Origin: Lophius americanus | Taxonomy: Eukaryota > Chordata > Actinopteri > Lophiiformes > Lophiidae | DNA: 64,000 nt | Direction of reading: 5' to 3' | NCBI GenBank assembly: GCA_037951165.1 | Contig: JBBDHG010000112.1 | Coordinates: 4,872,001 to 4,936,000, forward strand | Part shown: piece by piece, positions 50,126 to 64,000 of the stretch | How positions within the stretch are numbered: position 1 is the first letter of the stretch | Layout of the letters: the number at the start of each line of letters is the position of its first letter | Position numbers and translations under genes: made by a program | Notes under the pieces: generated by a model | Seen by the model: the letters and a program-made list of their open reading frames with translations, nothing else | What the model was told of the DNA's origin: nothing | The model's database searches: none

Positions 50126-53100
50126 CTTGCTGAGCTGTGATTGATACATGTTTTGGCAAAGAATTTCCTAAATACATTTCAACAGAATAAGAACTTCAGT
50201 CCTATTTATGACCTCATTCCAATTCAAATATGGCAACTGTTTAGTTTCTTTTTAAAAATATTCATAATGAACTAATTTTATGCCTCTTGGATTCCTCTGC
50301 CATCTCATACTGGACAAGTCATGCACAAAAGTATTTTCTTAGCTTGTGGTCATAGAGGGGCAGCCTAAATCAAATGAGATACATTAATGGATTAAAATGA
50401 TTGACAGACTGATCAGATAAAAAGTGTGTGAAGACTGTGTTGAATTTTAGACTTGTATGGTTTATTGAGGGGAATAGAGAATATACAATTTGTTTTTCTA
50501 TTTTGGGCAATCTTAATTTTTTTGTTAACATTATGAATCATTTAAATATTCTTCAAAAATGAATTAACAAAAATACTCAAAATACGTTTTTTCTGATGCT
50601 GTTTTTAATCCAATGACATTCAATATTTCCAAAAGAGAAAATGTCAGGATTCTAACGTAGCCAATGACAGGGTAAGATTTAAAATTCCACATGGCCTTAA
50701 GCTATAATCGAATATGGCAAGTGTTAAATGTGATAATCATCAAATTTGTAACCACGAGAAAGTTAAACGAGACATAATAATGTCGGGGCTTCAGCTCTTC
50801 TGCGCCACAGCAAGGCTTGCCTTAATCTTATAATGACTCTAAAATGACGCAGAAAGTGAAGAGATGAAGCTAAAGGTCTCCCTGTCTCCATCCCTTTCTC
50901 ATTCTCCCTCTGCCCCGGCCAAGGCACTGCGCTCGCTCTCAGGCGGTTTGATTGGCACATGCTTTCACTTAATGAGGGATAATTACAAAGGAAAACAAGT
51001 GGGAGACCACATCTGCTCAGTTTAAAAAAGAAGTTCAGGCCTGGTGCGATCTGTCAGGGAGAGCTTTCAGGTTGAGTGTGTGAATGTTTTTACCCACCTT
51101 CAGCAGCCTCGCCGTCAAACGCTAACCCCCCAGGACCCTCCCTCAGCTCTGTGACGACAAGAAGCAGATTAATAGGAATCAGCATGTAGCGGTAAACAGT
51201 CACTAGGAAGAGTGTATATCTTTGTGTACTGACACGCATAGGAAGTGACCCGAGGTATCTGTTGGGGACACGTCAGGGGACACAGCAGGAAGGGCAAGAG
51301 GCCAGCGGTGACGATCAACACCAACATCCCAATCAGCGTCCTGCTGCCAGAGCTGTTGTTTCTCAGCTCTAATCGGCGCTATTTTGGTGACTCTTACACA
51401 ATGCTTTTGCAGTAGTAAAATACACAGGTAGCCGCCCTGTTTCCCAGACAAACACGCAAGGAGAATCATCAATGAGTGGAATTTACACTGTGCTAAATGG
51501 TCTCCTAATACCCAGCTCATGTTCCCACTAATTTCACTTTAATTATAGAGTAATGCTTTTATCATAAATCAAAGTTTTAAAGGGGTCCTGGTCATATTTA
51601 AATAATCATACTTACAGTCAAATAGGAATTTTGTTAGTCTGGTGAGTCAATTTATTTTCAGATAGATATTAATTTATATCGGCATGTTTATAAGAGTGTA
51701 AAAATTCACATTTTGACTGTATGGTCATGTCAAATCCAGTCAACCAGAAGTTATAAGAATTTACACAACTATATGATCTCGGTGTTTTGCTGGTTAAATC
51801 CAACTTTGTAACCCTGGAAATGTAAAAAAAACAAAAAAACAATAACATTTCCTAAATGTCCGCAACTTCAATACTCTGTGGTTATGTGCTTAATGAAAAT
51901 ATAGTAAACCGCCCAATTAGGCTCTATTGTGATTAAAGGGCAAATTAGAAACTTCTTAATTTGGTTGTGACACAAACAGTCAATCCAAAGTAATCAGAAA
52001 TTAAAAACCAGCAGAGTTTAAGAACAACTTAGAAAGGGGAACAGCTCAGCTGATTTCATTTGACTTCAGCTCAGGCCCATTGCAACATCACTTTTTAAAT
52101 AACACTTTATAAACAACCCTATAAGATATTTAACATCAAACACATCAAAGACATGGAACTTCAATAAAAAATGTAGTCAAACACAACCATATTTTCCATC
52201 TATTGAAATGATTTCAAAGACGATACAACATTTGCTCTCGCCTTTAAGTGTCAACAAGAAAATGGCTCGTATGTAAACGGGAAATTCTTTTTGACAGCCT
52301 TTTGACCTCATTCTCCTCCTCCTCCTCCCAATCCAACTACCTCTCCGCCACCCACCCGCCTGAAGAACAACAGGGTTTTGCTTTCTTGCCCTGCGCTGAC
52401 CCAGTTCTTCCTAATTACCCACAAAGTATAAATCAAAGCCGGGCAAATCTACAAATCTGCTGGGACCTGGCAGTGTAAGGGGAACCAGGACTATCCCAAC
52501 CTAGCTGCCACCACCCATCACTTATTTTGGGTTGGGAACTGTCAGTAGTGTCTGCTGGATGATGTGAAGGAGGGGACGTGGAGGAGTGAGGTCATGAAGT
52601 CAGGAGTCATCTGACAGGATAGAATGACTTCTGACACAAATACAAACATAGAAGCACAGACAAAGAGGGAGGTCACTGGTTGCATCAAAGAACAGATGCA
52701 TATATACAAACACAAATGTGTAACAAGTAATCGAACTAGAGTTTTCTTTCCCTGTCTCTACCTAACACCCACACACACACATACGCACGCATACACACAC
52801 GCCCACGACTATGGGGCAAAGGGGATGGTTTGCTTTCTTATGACATAGGCTATTACTAAATTGAGCTGGCAGGTAATTCTTAGACAAATAAATGCCAGCA
52901 GTTTTAACACAAGGAGAAGTCTTGGGGGTGCCGGCATGAGCAATGACAGGAATTCTCTCGCTTCTTTTGACAGGAAGCCTATTATTTTCACCTCTTTATT
53001 TTCCCAGGCCGTTTTTTTTTTTAATGTGATCTCTCCGATAGTATTTCAACCCCCTTAAAAATCACTCCTTCCTCATCTGAATTACTGCCACTCCTTGCTC

Positions 53101-53149
53101 ATTTCTAGCTATCCATCTATTCACTCACAGACAGTAGCAAGTAGCAGAG

Positions 53150-53432
53150 ATCAACTAAATATATTTTCTTTTTCTGCAGAGGATTGGAAGAGCAGGATCA
53201 CACGCAGACACAGACATGTATTAGAAGCTTTTGGCTTATACTCATCACAGGTCAACTAAAACTATTTTCTCATCCACAAACTTTAAGTATGAAATATGGA
53301 GTTAGGCTGAAATATGTAATGAATAATTTGCGAGCATATTATGATTAACCAGCATGTACCACAGCGCTTTGAGACAGAAAAACAGCAAAAGACAGCTGAT
53401 TAAAAAGGGACATTGTTTGGATTTAACAGAGA
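53150..53432 (+). repeat. Direct duplication, copy A
   Basis: A 283-bp block running from ATCAACTAAATA to AACAGAGA. It matches 55464-55746 end to end with no gaps and about 18 mismatches counted by eye, roughly 94% identity. No coding or transposon motif is seen in it. Confidence 0.92.
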
Positions 53433-55463
53433 ATATTTGGCATGCTGAGTTTTTTGAAACTGCTTCTCTCACTGACTCCTTTCCAGTTAATTTTAAGGGT
53501 AATAAGATGGCCATTTTCACAAGAACTTTTTCTGTGCAAAAACCTTGATGATATTATCTTGCATTAATAAGCCTTTGTCTGAAAGAAATCCTCTCATCAA
53601 GTAGGTGAAAATACAGAATTATGAAATGTGCAACAGAGTTTGAATCTTAATGCTGTTCAAACTTATAAAAAAAAAAAAGACATTAAAAATACTGTAAAAG
53701 ATGAAAAGACAAAAGAGTTTAGACAAAACAAGTTTAGACAAAACACACTATAAATACACTACTTAAAAAGCTGTGCTACATCCTCATTACAAGTGCCATC
53801 TCTGAGAAGTGTGGAGGGAGTCAGAGCTGACCTTGGTATTCTGTTTGAATATTGTTTGAATGCTCAGGCTGGTAATTGAGGATGCAACGCAAACACTGGA
53901 CCCTTTTTCAAAGGGAAAGTTATTTTCCAAAGGCAAGGGGAATACAAACAATCTTGTCATGCATTTATTTGTTTGTTTTTCAACCCCACCTCATAATTAT
54001 ACTCCACACTAATTAAAATATGGATTTATAAATAAATCTCCATGATTTCACTTATGACTGCATTTAACTGAAAAGTTTGCATCATCCTTGCAAACAAACA
54101 CTTTATGTTTTTTTTTTATATGTAAACAATATATGTGTAGAACTTAATACACTTAATTAATAATGATAGTAAAAACTGTTATTTGAAATGTGTAATTATT
54201 TGTTGTGTAACTAATGGCTACTATTAATGTAAAACAATATTTGTAGAAGGACAAATATTAAATATAAGAGATTTTTAGCTGAATGGCTGCATTTTTTCCC
54301 CGTTTTGCAATAAAATGTTTTAAAAGCAATTAATAGTATACATTCTACATATTCTGTGTGATTATATAAAACATTTATATTGTATATAAACATTAAGAGT
54401 TTTTCCAAACACTGAATTTAATCGTTTATGCAAAACTTGAGTAGATGGCTAAAATGTATCCTTTTTTTTTTTGACAAAGCCATTCCTCAAACAAGAACAC
54501 ATTTTGTAGATTCTCTTTTTGCCTCAGTCCATCAAACAAATTCAGTTTATGCTTTCTAAAACAATCCAAAGTGAAACGTAGTTCCCTCCATAATTTGATT
54601 CGTGATTGGTTTGTCATGCGTGCATGTGTAAGCTCGCGCACGTGTCCCTGTATTTAGACGTACGTCTGTTCAGTATGAAAGTATGCGGCAAACCGTGGCT
54701 TCAATCCAAGGCTGCACTGAACATTCACTTTTTCATTATGGTGTAGCTTTACATACTATAATTCACCAATATGACCATGAACACCTCAGATTATCAGTGT
54801 GAAAATCTTCTCACATTTAAAATCCTATTCCCTAAATGTCTGAGCATTTTTCTGTTTAAAAGTCTTACTGGACCGGATTTTAATGACAGTTATCAATAAA
54901 ACATTTTAAACTGTAAATAACAAGATTTACTTCACATATCTTTGATTTATTGTTTATTAATATTGTAATGTAATCTCTCTTCCAGCCTTTGAATATTTCT
55001 GTTGGGTGACTTTGTTTAAATCATTTACTTACTAGAACATCTACTATATATATGAAAATAATAAATAGAAATCCCTCTCAATGATGCTCTAAATACTGTT
55101 TAATACTGGCTTTTAGCAACTACATTGTGCGGGAATGTTGTGGATGTAATATCAGAGTATGACATACATCACTTAAAAAAAAAATGTATATATAAAATAC
55201 AAAAAAATACAATAATAAATATTGGCAACATATCAGCTATTGTACCTCATTTGCAGAAAAAGAACCTGAAAAAGGATTTTTGGCGAGGAATCAGGGAAGG
55301 AACGGTCTGGCTTTGAATGGACCAGGTATGCAGGTTCAGATGAAACTAGAACAAGAGAAGAAGAAGCCTGGAAGCTATGGCATTTTTTCTGAAATTAAAA
55401 TAAGCTGTAACACTTTGGTCTGGGGAGGACATGCACTAAATTTATCACAATATTTATGTGGGC

Positions 55464-55746
55464 ATCAACTAAATATATTTTCATTTTCTGCAGAGGATTA
55501 GAAGAGCAGGATCACACGCAGACACAGACACGTATTGGAAGCTTTTGGCTTATGCTCATCATAGGTCAACTAAAACTATTTTCTCATCCACAAACTTTAA
55601 GTAGGAAATATGGAATTACGCTAGAATATGAAATGAATAATTTGCAAGCATATTATGATTAACCAGCATGTACCACAGCGCTTTGAGACAGAAAAACAGT
55701 AAAAGACAGCTGATTAATAAGGGACATTGTCTGGATAAAACAGAGA
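55464..55746 (+). repeat. Direct duplication, copy B
   Basis: Second copy of the 283-bp block, 2314 bp downstream of copy A and in the same orientation. The sequence between the copies is single-copy by eye. Confidence 0.92.
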
Positions 55747-58700
55747 TCCCGATGTGGATCCAGTTAAGACATGAGTTATTAGGTTATCTTTAGACTTGAG
55801 TTTCTAGCTCAACAAAAATGGAAGATAACTTGACACAAATTTTGAAAAGACCTTCCAAGGGTTAGATTTTCTCCTTTTTATATTATACAGTCCATTTTTA
55901 TAGTCTGACAAAACCTTAAAAAATGATCAACCAATAGAAATCGTCGGGCCATATTCAAATAAATTGTATAAATATCATATTGTTAATTTATATATTTTTT
56001 ATTTTATTGTCAATGCAAATGTTGATAATAAAAATAACAAAGGAATAAATCCTTAGTAATAACAAAATAAACTGAATTAAGATTAAATCTGGACACACAA
56101 ACTGATAAGCCTACTGGTAAATTTCTCCAGGGTGAAAATGTTTATTAGTTGCCGGATTGATACTAAAACTAAAAAAGTTGTTTCAGGCCAAAAGTGAAAT
56201 GCAAGTCTCATTATTTCTATTTAGCAGAAAACCTCTGAAAGAACAAATTGGCCTAGAATTCTTAAAATTAACCCACAAAAATAGGAAAAAGACAGAAAGT
56301 AAAAAACACCGGCAACAGATTTTGTCAATTTTCCACTACAATCTGCTCCATATCAACTATTTTTAGCAGAAGTCAAACAACAGGATAATATTATCAGAAT
56401 GAAATAAGTCCCTCGCAAAAGAGGTCCTTGATCTCTGGAGGATTTCTCTTATTCTCCTGGTTAAATTAATTAAAAAAAATATTTCACTTGTTGCCAAAGA
56501 TTAATAAAAAAAACACAATTTGTGAAATTCAACGTTTGAAATTATCTAATTGTGGTCTGTGATATCAGCAGTAGTTCACATAACAGACTGAACTGGAATA
56601 TTTCGGAAAAGTCTACTGGCATTACATCTGTCTGACCTCACCCTTAGGTGCTACTGACGGCGCCATCCTTTGTGCACTGAATAAAACTGGGAATAAAACC
56701 ATTATAGTACAACTACAATTTTGCAGAAATTGAGCAACCAAACAGAGAAAGCGCCTCCCCTCCAGCTATCATGTTCAGATACTGTTAAAACATAGCTCAC
56801 ACTTGGAACAAATCATCCACGGGGCTAAAATCAATAAGGTCAGCAACATTCCATTGATCATTCCTACGTCTATATCTGATACACTCTGATGTCAGGCTTC
56901 ACTAGACGAGGATGTGATCATGTGTGTCAGTTCATGGAAGTTATGATGAAGTTGCTGCATCTATGTGAATTGAAATAATTCTCATTGTCAATTCAAACCT
57001 TTCAGTCGATTGTTTATGCGTATTGGTTGTCCAATAACGCTTTGGATGATCTGATGTGAATAGTGGAGTTGTTTTAATTCCACACTTGACAAGTCACTAG
57101 ATCACCTCATGAAAATTGAGACGCAATGAATGATGCTTTATGCAACAAACTAATGAGAAGAAGTTTTTACAAATAAAAAGACAGTTTGTAAATTTTGAGA
57201 TGGAGTTGGATAATATGATAGAAGATGGATAATTTAACAGAGAGAGAAAACAGACTTGCATATCTAGAGCTGTTGTGTCAAAATGTTCTCATTAAAATTT
57301 GTTCCTTTTTGGAGCTGGTAACGTTACAAAGGGGATGTTTGAAATGCCAATTCATTGAAATGTACAGCAATTCTTCTCTAAAATGTGATTTAACTCCAAG
57401 CGAAATGATAAAATTCCCTTCTAAAGCCTTACTGAATGCCCGTAAAATCTCATTGTCAATAGTCGGTGTGTTCATTTCATAAGAAAGATGAACGCGGTTG
57501 TCATCAGTTCCTGTGAATAAAAGACCGTAATGTCTACGTGAATGAAACCGCTCTGATAAATTCTCTCATTGATTTCTCTATATTCCCACACTGTAATATC
57601 AAGGCACAGGGCTGCCCTCCACAGGCAGCAAACTGACATACCAGACATTAAAGTATACATCTATAAAAACACATTGCCTGCAAAGTTACCAAAACAAGCC
57701 ACTTGGGTTCACTTGTACTTTGAACAATATCCAGCACGCAGGCAATCGTTACCCCAACATTTTCTTTCCAACATCCTCACTTCCCTCACCTTTCTAGTTT
57801 GTTTTCTCCCTCTCCCGCCTTCTCTTGTTCATATGGCCTCCCTCCGCAGCTTTAAGTTATTGATAGTGTAAAGTCATGGGCTAATAATAAGATGGACACT
57901 GCACGGCCAGGAGACTATTATTCCCAGGTAATGGATAGTGCGGGGGGTTTGAATGACATTGCCCAGAGATTGGATGATGAAGGGTGGAGCAATTTATGGG
58001 CTACCCAAATAACCCTCCCGTCCCCTTTCGCTCTTTTCCTACCACACACAGCAGGCTATTTATCGCCAGCTTGATAAGGAAGCCGATGAGGCATGCCTGT
58101 ATTTATATGAAGAAGATGTTCATAAAAACGACTTGACTCACAGTAGGGAGTCGGATTCGACTGAAGAAACCAGCATATACACTCAAAACTGTGTCCGCAC
58201 CTTGTCCAGGCTGGAATCAACAAACCCATTCCACAAAAATACAATGTTGTATATTGTTTTAATCACACTGCATTGATCAAAACTGAGTTTGGTTAAATGT
58301 ATAAAAACATGTTTTTTAGCTGCACAAACGAGGCAAAAAAGGTGCACCTCATGATGAGCAGGAGACCAGTTGAGGAGAAAAGCAAAAATGTTCCTTTGTG
58401 TGATTGTTCGGTCAAAACCAAACATTAAACAGCTCGAACAATTGCCACAAATTAGTGATGAAGCGGTACTCAAGGGCAGCACATTAAGGAATCTCATCTG
58501 CCATCAAGTAAAACTTGGACATGGTTGCTAAGACAAATATGTTTGGCCTACTCAGGGGCTTATTCCATAACGTAGATTTAGAAAAGCATTAATTAGGGTC
58601 GGACACCTGTCTTGGATGAACAACAAATCAGTCAGGCCTAAAGTGGTTCCATAAAGGACAATTCAAACTTTTGCAATCAGACTAACTTGAGACAGGTCCA

Positions 58701-59020
58701 CGTAGCCGTGATAAGTGCATGTGCACGCAGCAGGCTACTCTCAGGCAGCCAAAAAGAGTGGAAATGAATAAAATCGATCCACCGAGGCAGACCCAGCAGA
58801 GAGGTTCATATTAGAACCATATGAAGAAAAACATGAACTAACCAAAACAATGTAGGTAATACAGCTGCCATAAACAAATCCGACAATGAAGACCGGTGAT
58901 TTTAAACGTGCGCTAAAACGCATTCCTTTTAAGTCCACAGTAAATAACAAGACTGTTTATCTGCCAGTGCTGCTGGTTTTGTTTGTTTAACATAAGAGAC
59001 ACATCAGCAGTACTGTCAGG

Positions 59021-59164
<144 letters not shown>

Positions 59165-61019
59165 GGGGGGTTAAACATGAAGCAAGGAAGGGACGAGGGA
59201 CTGCAATGAAAAATGCTTGTCAACATTATCCGTTTTATTGATTTAACAGTAAAGGCTTGTCACCTTAAGTTTTATGTTGCTTTGGCTGGCTCCATTGAAA
59301 ATACAGCCGCAAATAAAAATAAGTGATTTCATAAAAAACTTGGAGTTTTTAATTTATTTATTTTTTCTTCATGCTCCCTAATAGCTCAAACTTTGCACGT
59401 ATCAACTTTATGAGTAACAGTGAGGCACTGCACAGCAGCGGTCCCCCTACATGAAGGCATTAATGGCCCTGATGAGCCCAACAACGTCTTTTGCAGGACA
59501 ATGGCAGTAATAACGGACAGTATCAGTACTAAAAAGTGCTCCTGGGTCTGAAAAGTGAAGCTGATACGTAGGTGCCAAAACCTGCATTCTTTTCAATAGC
59601 CAGAAGGAGCTGAGATCCTTTTTTGCAAAAGGTGCAAGCTTTTGAGGAAATTATATTCATTACCTCAGTATTTCCCCCTAAGATCATTTGAATCCTTCTG
59701 TAATAAATCACGACGAGTACATTTTAGTCCCATACTGAGTAAAATAGATGATAAAGGTAAGTGTTAGGGTGCGGCTTCATATACCTGAACTTCACCGTGA
59801 TCAACCAGGATAAATGCAAAGCAATGTGTACCCTCTCCATGCTAAAATGTTCTAATTTGCAGTAATAAGAAGGTGAGCCGAGTCCTACCACATTTCATCC
59901 TCATTCGGCACTGCTAGAAAAGTCATGAAATTACCTCAAGTGAGTAACAACAGGATGTTGATATCAATAGTTTCTTCTGTGAAAGCTCTGTGCTTCTGTA
60001 ATAGACTGATCAGCTGAAATGCAGCTATAGTAGCATTCCAGAGGCCAGGCCTCTGACGTGACTATCACTTGTCTTCACAGGGGGGTCCAAATACCCCTAG
60101 GGAGATTTGAGGGGATTCCAGGGTATCCACAGAAAAACCATAATTTATTTTCAATAAAACTCCATCCAAAAATAACAATGTATATGTGACTTTTGGTTAA
60201 GGGCTTCAAACAGAGTGCAATGAAATCAAAAGGTACATTTTGGGTCGAGGGGATACACTCGGAGACAAAATCTTACGAAACTGTGTATAAATATTTTATA
60301 TCACTTTAGGGGTTCTTGAAATAAACGGCTTGCAAAGTATTGACATAAATGTATAGTATGTAACTTCTGCCGGCAGAGACCAATAAAAGAATTACAAAAA
60401 CGTCTTATTGTCCAGATTATTTCGCACCTTTGCAGATGAAACTCTACCTGACACAAAGAAAAAAGTTTGCTGCTGAAGGTAAAAAGTATATAAAAGAGAT
60501 TTGGATAATATATAGTATTTTCCCTCTAGAAGGCATACGGGATTTCTATTGTTACCCATTTATTGTCACTGCACCCCATGCAGACCAGAGATCAGTGCAG
60601 GTCAGCAGTGTGTCATTGGAGCAGCTTGCAACCTAGTAGGGTTCCTGCGGCGTCCTGACCTGACCTTCTGAGCTTAATCACAGACTTACAATGGAGCTGT
60701 ATTATGTCACAGTATCTGGTTATTACCAGGGGCCTCATTCAGTTACACAGTCCCCCAATCAACACACAGGCACACACGCATATAAAACACATGATAAATG
60801 CTCTGGGTTCTTTTATTTATTTGAGGAATCTATAATCATTTTCTTCCCCGTGCAGCATACATGACCACAGAAATGGAATAAGCAGTGAGTGTTGAATGTG
60901 AAAGGGGTAGCTGGCAAGCTATTGGTATTTTCTTAAATTTGAGTTGGAATGAGCCGAGAGGAGACAGACAGATGCATTCAATGAAACTGAAATCCTTCGA
61001 TTTGTTTAAATGTGAAGCC

Positions 61020-61340
61020 ATATTAACAGGCCCACAAAAACGCCCTGCATATTAATTACTGCCGACATGGAAAAAATATATAATTAGAGATTGGAAGAGC
61101 CTATACTATTTATGGCAGTCCACGGGCCTTGCTTAATGACCATACAGCAGCCAAAACCTCTATTGATTTTCTTTTTAAATATACAGCTCAATTAAAAATA
61201 CAGCTGATTAAAAAAGATGACTGCAAATCGCAACAGCAGCTCTGGGCATCCTGAGGGGAAGCTCTGTAAAGTGGGGCCGCCTGGCACAGTGATAGAATTG
61301 CTTGTTTCCCCTCACAATCTTCCTCGTCGATGCAGTGGGA
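61020..61340. promoter_or_regulatory. Candidate conserved non-coding element
   Basis: A repeat-free stretch within the large intron, about 0.9 kb before the TM7 exon in plus coordinates. It has a POU/homeodomain-like TGCATATTAATTACTG (about 61046-61061), CTTGCTTAATGACC, and a GC-richer 61230-61300. Suggested by composition only. Confidence 0.25.
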
Positions 61341-62149
61341 AATGATGCTACATGGGTATTACTCCTTCCTCTTTTGAATTCTATTATTTGTAAAAGTTTT
61401 GAACATTTTCAGATGGAAGTCTGATGCCCACATATAGACTACCTCTGACAAAACCACACAAAGTGCCAAAAGTATAAAATCAATGCTGATAAATCACAAA
61501 ATCTAGAATGATGCTGATTTCTGAATACAAAAAGCAAAATAATCAAACCAACAATACAAATCGACTTCTCTTATTAAAATGAAGCACCTGCTTAACACGA
61601 GCCCCACCAAGGCTCCTCTTTCCACTTTCTGCCACAGCCTTGTCACTGGCAAATAAAAAACCTTGAAGTCTGTGTGCCCCTAACCACAACACAGGAGCTG
61701 AATTACAGCGTATAATGGAAAACCTTTTCTGTTTTTCACTGAGGACAAGAAATTGTTTAAAGCCTTTAAAGTTTTTTTTTCTTTGACGTTTTAAGTTTAA
61801 GATGGGTTTTTTTTTTCGTGCCATGTCTACTTTTTCTTTTGTTGCTTTATTACAGCAGAGTAACATTGGTAGTTACAAAAAACTTATTTGAAAAAAAACT
61901 AAATCATATCAAGTCATTTTCAAAAATATAGAAGCATGATGAGGATTTAAACATATGTAAAACTGAATGCTTTTATATACATTGTATACCCTCCATATTG
62001 CTTCCTGCAATTCTCTGTGCTGTGTCTAAAATAGCAATCTTTCACATGAAAAAATTAACGTACGGTCTCGCTTATATTTGTCTTTTTACAGTAGAAGTTT
62101 TAAAAGTGTTCAAATTAAGTTCATCGATCAAACACTTCAAGGTAACAGC

Positions 62150-62182
62150 TGTTCTTGTGTGTGTGTGAGTGTGTGTGTAGTT
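62150..62182. repeat. (TG)n run just past an exon donor
   Basis: In the receptor transcript this is a CA repeat beginning about 15 nt after the 5' splice site of exon 62195-62232. Intronic CA repeats near donors bind hnRNP L in other genes. Confidence 0.85.
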
Positions 62183-62194
62183 GTGGGTTTGTAC

Positions 62195-62232
62195 CTGCAT
62201 GGAGTTAAAGAAAATTAGGATGTAGGCCATAA
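62195..62232 (-). CDS. adgrv1: Receptor exon: first part of TM7
   Basis: The exon codes MAYILIFFNSMQ, with two leading bases completing a codon from the previous exon (phase 1 entry, probably valine). It contains the NSxQ half of the class B TM7 motif, whose partner glycine opens the 42-nt exon 26 kb downstream. In transcript sense the acceptor is TTGCCTCTCTGTGGTTCTTTCTATAG and the donor is CAG|GTACAA. The upstream bases also stay open, so a longer exon is formally possible, but no earlier AG has a good tract. At 38 nt it is a small exon. The preceding TM6 exon is not visible before the window edge. Confidence 0.8.
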
Positions 62233-63376
62233 CTATAGAAAGAACCACAGAGAGGCAACGTGTCGTCCGGGGATGGGATGGACACACAGAAATAAGTTAC
62301 ACATGTACACATCCATATTGCTAGTATTCCCAAACACTTCTCCTTCTCCTGACCGTCCTGAGCTCAATTCCCGTTCTCTAAGATTCTCAGTTCTTTTTGG
62401 ACAAATCTGCGCTGCCTTGGCAGCCTGGTTGCTCCATATACAACTGTGTGCGGCTGGGGAAGCTCATGGGGTGACAACTTCCCACCTTAAATCTGCCTTA
62501 ATTCTGTTTGGAGTGGAATTATCTTCCTGCCCAAGTGACCACCAAACCACACCAGCTGTGTGTGAGTTTGTGAATGCAACATGGCGGGCAGCAAGCCCTA
62601 GTTTACCCAGAGGAGGAATGTGTTTGAGTTTCCACTATGGCTGCCACCCAGGGGTGCCAAAAGGTTCAAGGCCTGCTTTGAAAACCTTCATAAAGCACCT
62701 CCTGTGAACTCGGTGGGCTGAGGTAGTGAAAAACATATACACTTAAACATGAATTTCACGGGTGGGATCATATACAAGCCTGATGAAGGAAATCTACTGG
62801 ATCACAGGCAGCATAATGGATTTCCACAAATTAGTTTAGACCAGAGCAAAACAGAGAGGGAGTGAGAGACAATATCAAAGACAATGGTGACAGGGCATCA
62901 CAAGGTTTTCTGCTCCACGTTGTACCTAACAGCACTCCGGAGCCGTTCTCAAATCACTGTAAACCACAGCTTCTTGGGATTTACTGATTTAATTGTTTCA
63001 GCGTGAATTTCGTAGCGCAACTGCCTAGTAGAACACAATAAAATAGAGCAGGTTTAAACATGTTCCATTATGAATGAGTCACCTTTTTTCTTTAGTTATC
63101 TTACAAAAAGGTCTGGCATAGCTGATTAATTAAATTAAACTATGCTTTTGTTACTCTGGCCTGTACTTCAAATACCCACCACAGACACAGAATATGTATA
63201 TAATATATTAGTATGTGCTTTTTGGTTTTTATATAGAGATTACACAGCTATAGAAGTTACATATGTCAGGGTTATTGGCAAGACTCTTATTTTGTAGCAT
63301 GGAGCACATATCCCAAATATTTCAGTTTTATATTGTAATGTGCATTCATGCCAAGGTAGGTATTCATATATTAAAT

Positions 63377-63414
<38 letters not shown>

Positions 63415-64000
63415 ACTAGAATATGTAGGTGTTATTGCATCAGATTATTTCAAGGCAATCAAAATGCATCCAATTATTTTAGAGATCATTTTGGAATATC
63501 AATTTATGAATTACTTTGATGAATATGGTTTTCTTGAAGTGCTGCTAATCCCAGGCTGCAGTTTCTGGGATATGACATTTAAGACTGATATTAAATATCC
63601 TTAACACATTTTCAGTTTCCCTCTGAAATGCATATACAAACTTCTTCTAGTTATATTAAATATACTACAACTTCTACTGTCCCTGCTTTTATTACACAGA
63701 AAAAAACAGAAAAACAGAAAAAAAAACATGTCAGAGTATCCAAAACAAATAGGGAGAACAATTTTTTTTAAAATTACCGGTAAAGAATTGTCTAATCTCA
63801 GTAACACCAATTTATTTTGGCCTTGTCATAGCAACATGCGGGCTAACATTTCAGGCTACATTTCAAAGATTTCAAAAAATAAATCCTGACATTGGAAAAA
63901 ATGTAGTATACTCAACATAAGCAAAAATATACCCTAAATTACTATATCTGTGCAATATTTCATGAATAAATTCCAGTGTCAATACAGATGTACTAAAAGA
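62233..64000 (-). other. Upstream intron of the receptor gene (partial)
   Basis: No TM6-coding exon could be found. The 62340-62710 section is GC-richer and carries a 144-codon plus-strand frame (62273-62707) without recognisable domains; it overlies no feature on the gene strand. Confidence 0.55.
63379..63413. repeat. (TA)n microsatellite
   Basis: A TA run of about 34 bp. Confidence 0.95.

Noticed and set aside
62340..62710. Upstream receptor exon (minus) or 144-codon gene (plus)
   Set aside because: The minus-strand reading lacks TM6-like hydrophobic sequence, and the plus frame has no known domain.

Overview
This is vertebrate nuclear DNA, almost certainly from a teleost fish. It is AT-rich, has no bacterial-style gene packing, and carries many CA/GT, GA and AT microsatellites. 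It also holds decayed L2-clade LINEs, a Tc1-like transposase scrap and tRNA-derived SINEs of kinds familiar from fish genomes. Most of the open frames longer than 60 codons look like chance or repeat-derived frames.

One host gene can be supported, on the minus strand. Three short in-phase exons read, in transcript order: 62232-62195 (38 nt, MAYILIFFNSMQ), 36138-36097 (exactly 42 nt, GLFIFLIYGMYNTE) and 32182-32129 (54 nt, VRSTVNRIKERRKSLHFS). Joined, they give transmembrane helix 7 and the start of the cytoplasmic tail of a class B/adhesion G-protein-coupled receptor. The 42-nt exon for the end of TM7 is a hallmark of that superfamily. The two introns are about 26.1 kb and 3.9 kb. My best guess for the gene is adgrv1 (VLGR1/GPR98), from remembered tail sequence and by excluding other adhesion GPCR tails; the class call is much firmer than the gene name. 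The rest of the tail, the 3' UTR and the upstream 7TM exons were not found.

Layout. 1-4.5 kb: a long, broken L2-type LINE on the plus strand, with an ORF1 esterase domain, an endonuclease interrupted by another repeat, the RT core deleted, and a C-terminal end plus ATT-rich tail. 4.5-13 kb: mostly unassigned, AT-rich, with simple repeats and a 62-bp AT palindrome. 13.2-14.3 kb: a probable non-autonomous hAT-like element enclosing Tc1-like transposase debris. 14-32 kb: unassigned sequence with an unclassified interspersed element (19.1-19.7 kb), SINE copies and several perfect hairpins. 32-62 kb: the receptor exons and their introns, containing two more L2 fragments, SINEs, a 7-copy 33-bp minisatellite, a 283-bp direct duplication and a 140-bp GT tract. 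62-64 kb: upstream intron.

The signals most worth following are three. The small TM7 exon is framed by a long CU tract upstream and a UG tract downstream. Perfect short-loop inverted repeats are far more frequent than chance predicts, suggesting template-switch mutagenesis. The minisatellite is open in several frames on both strands. I see no evidence for an entirely new molecular system.
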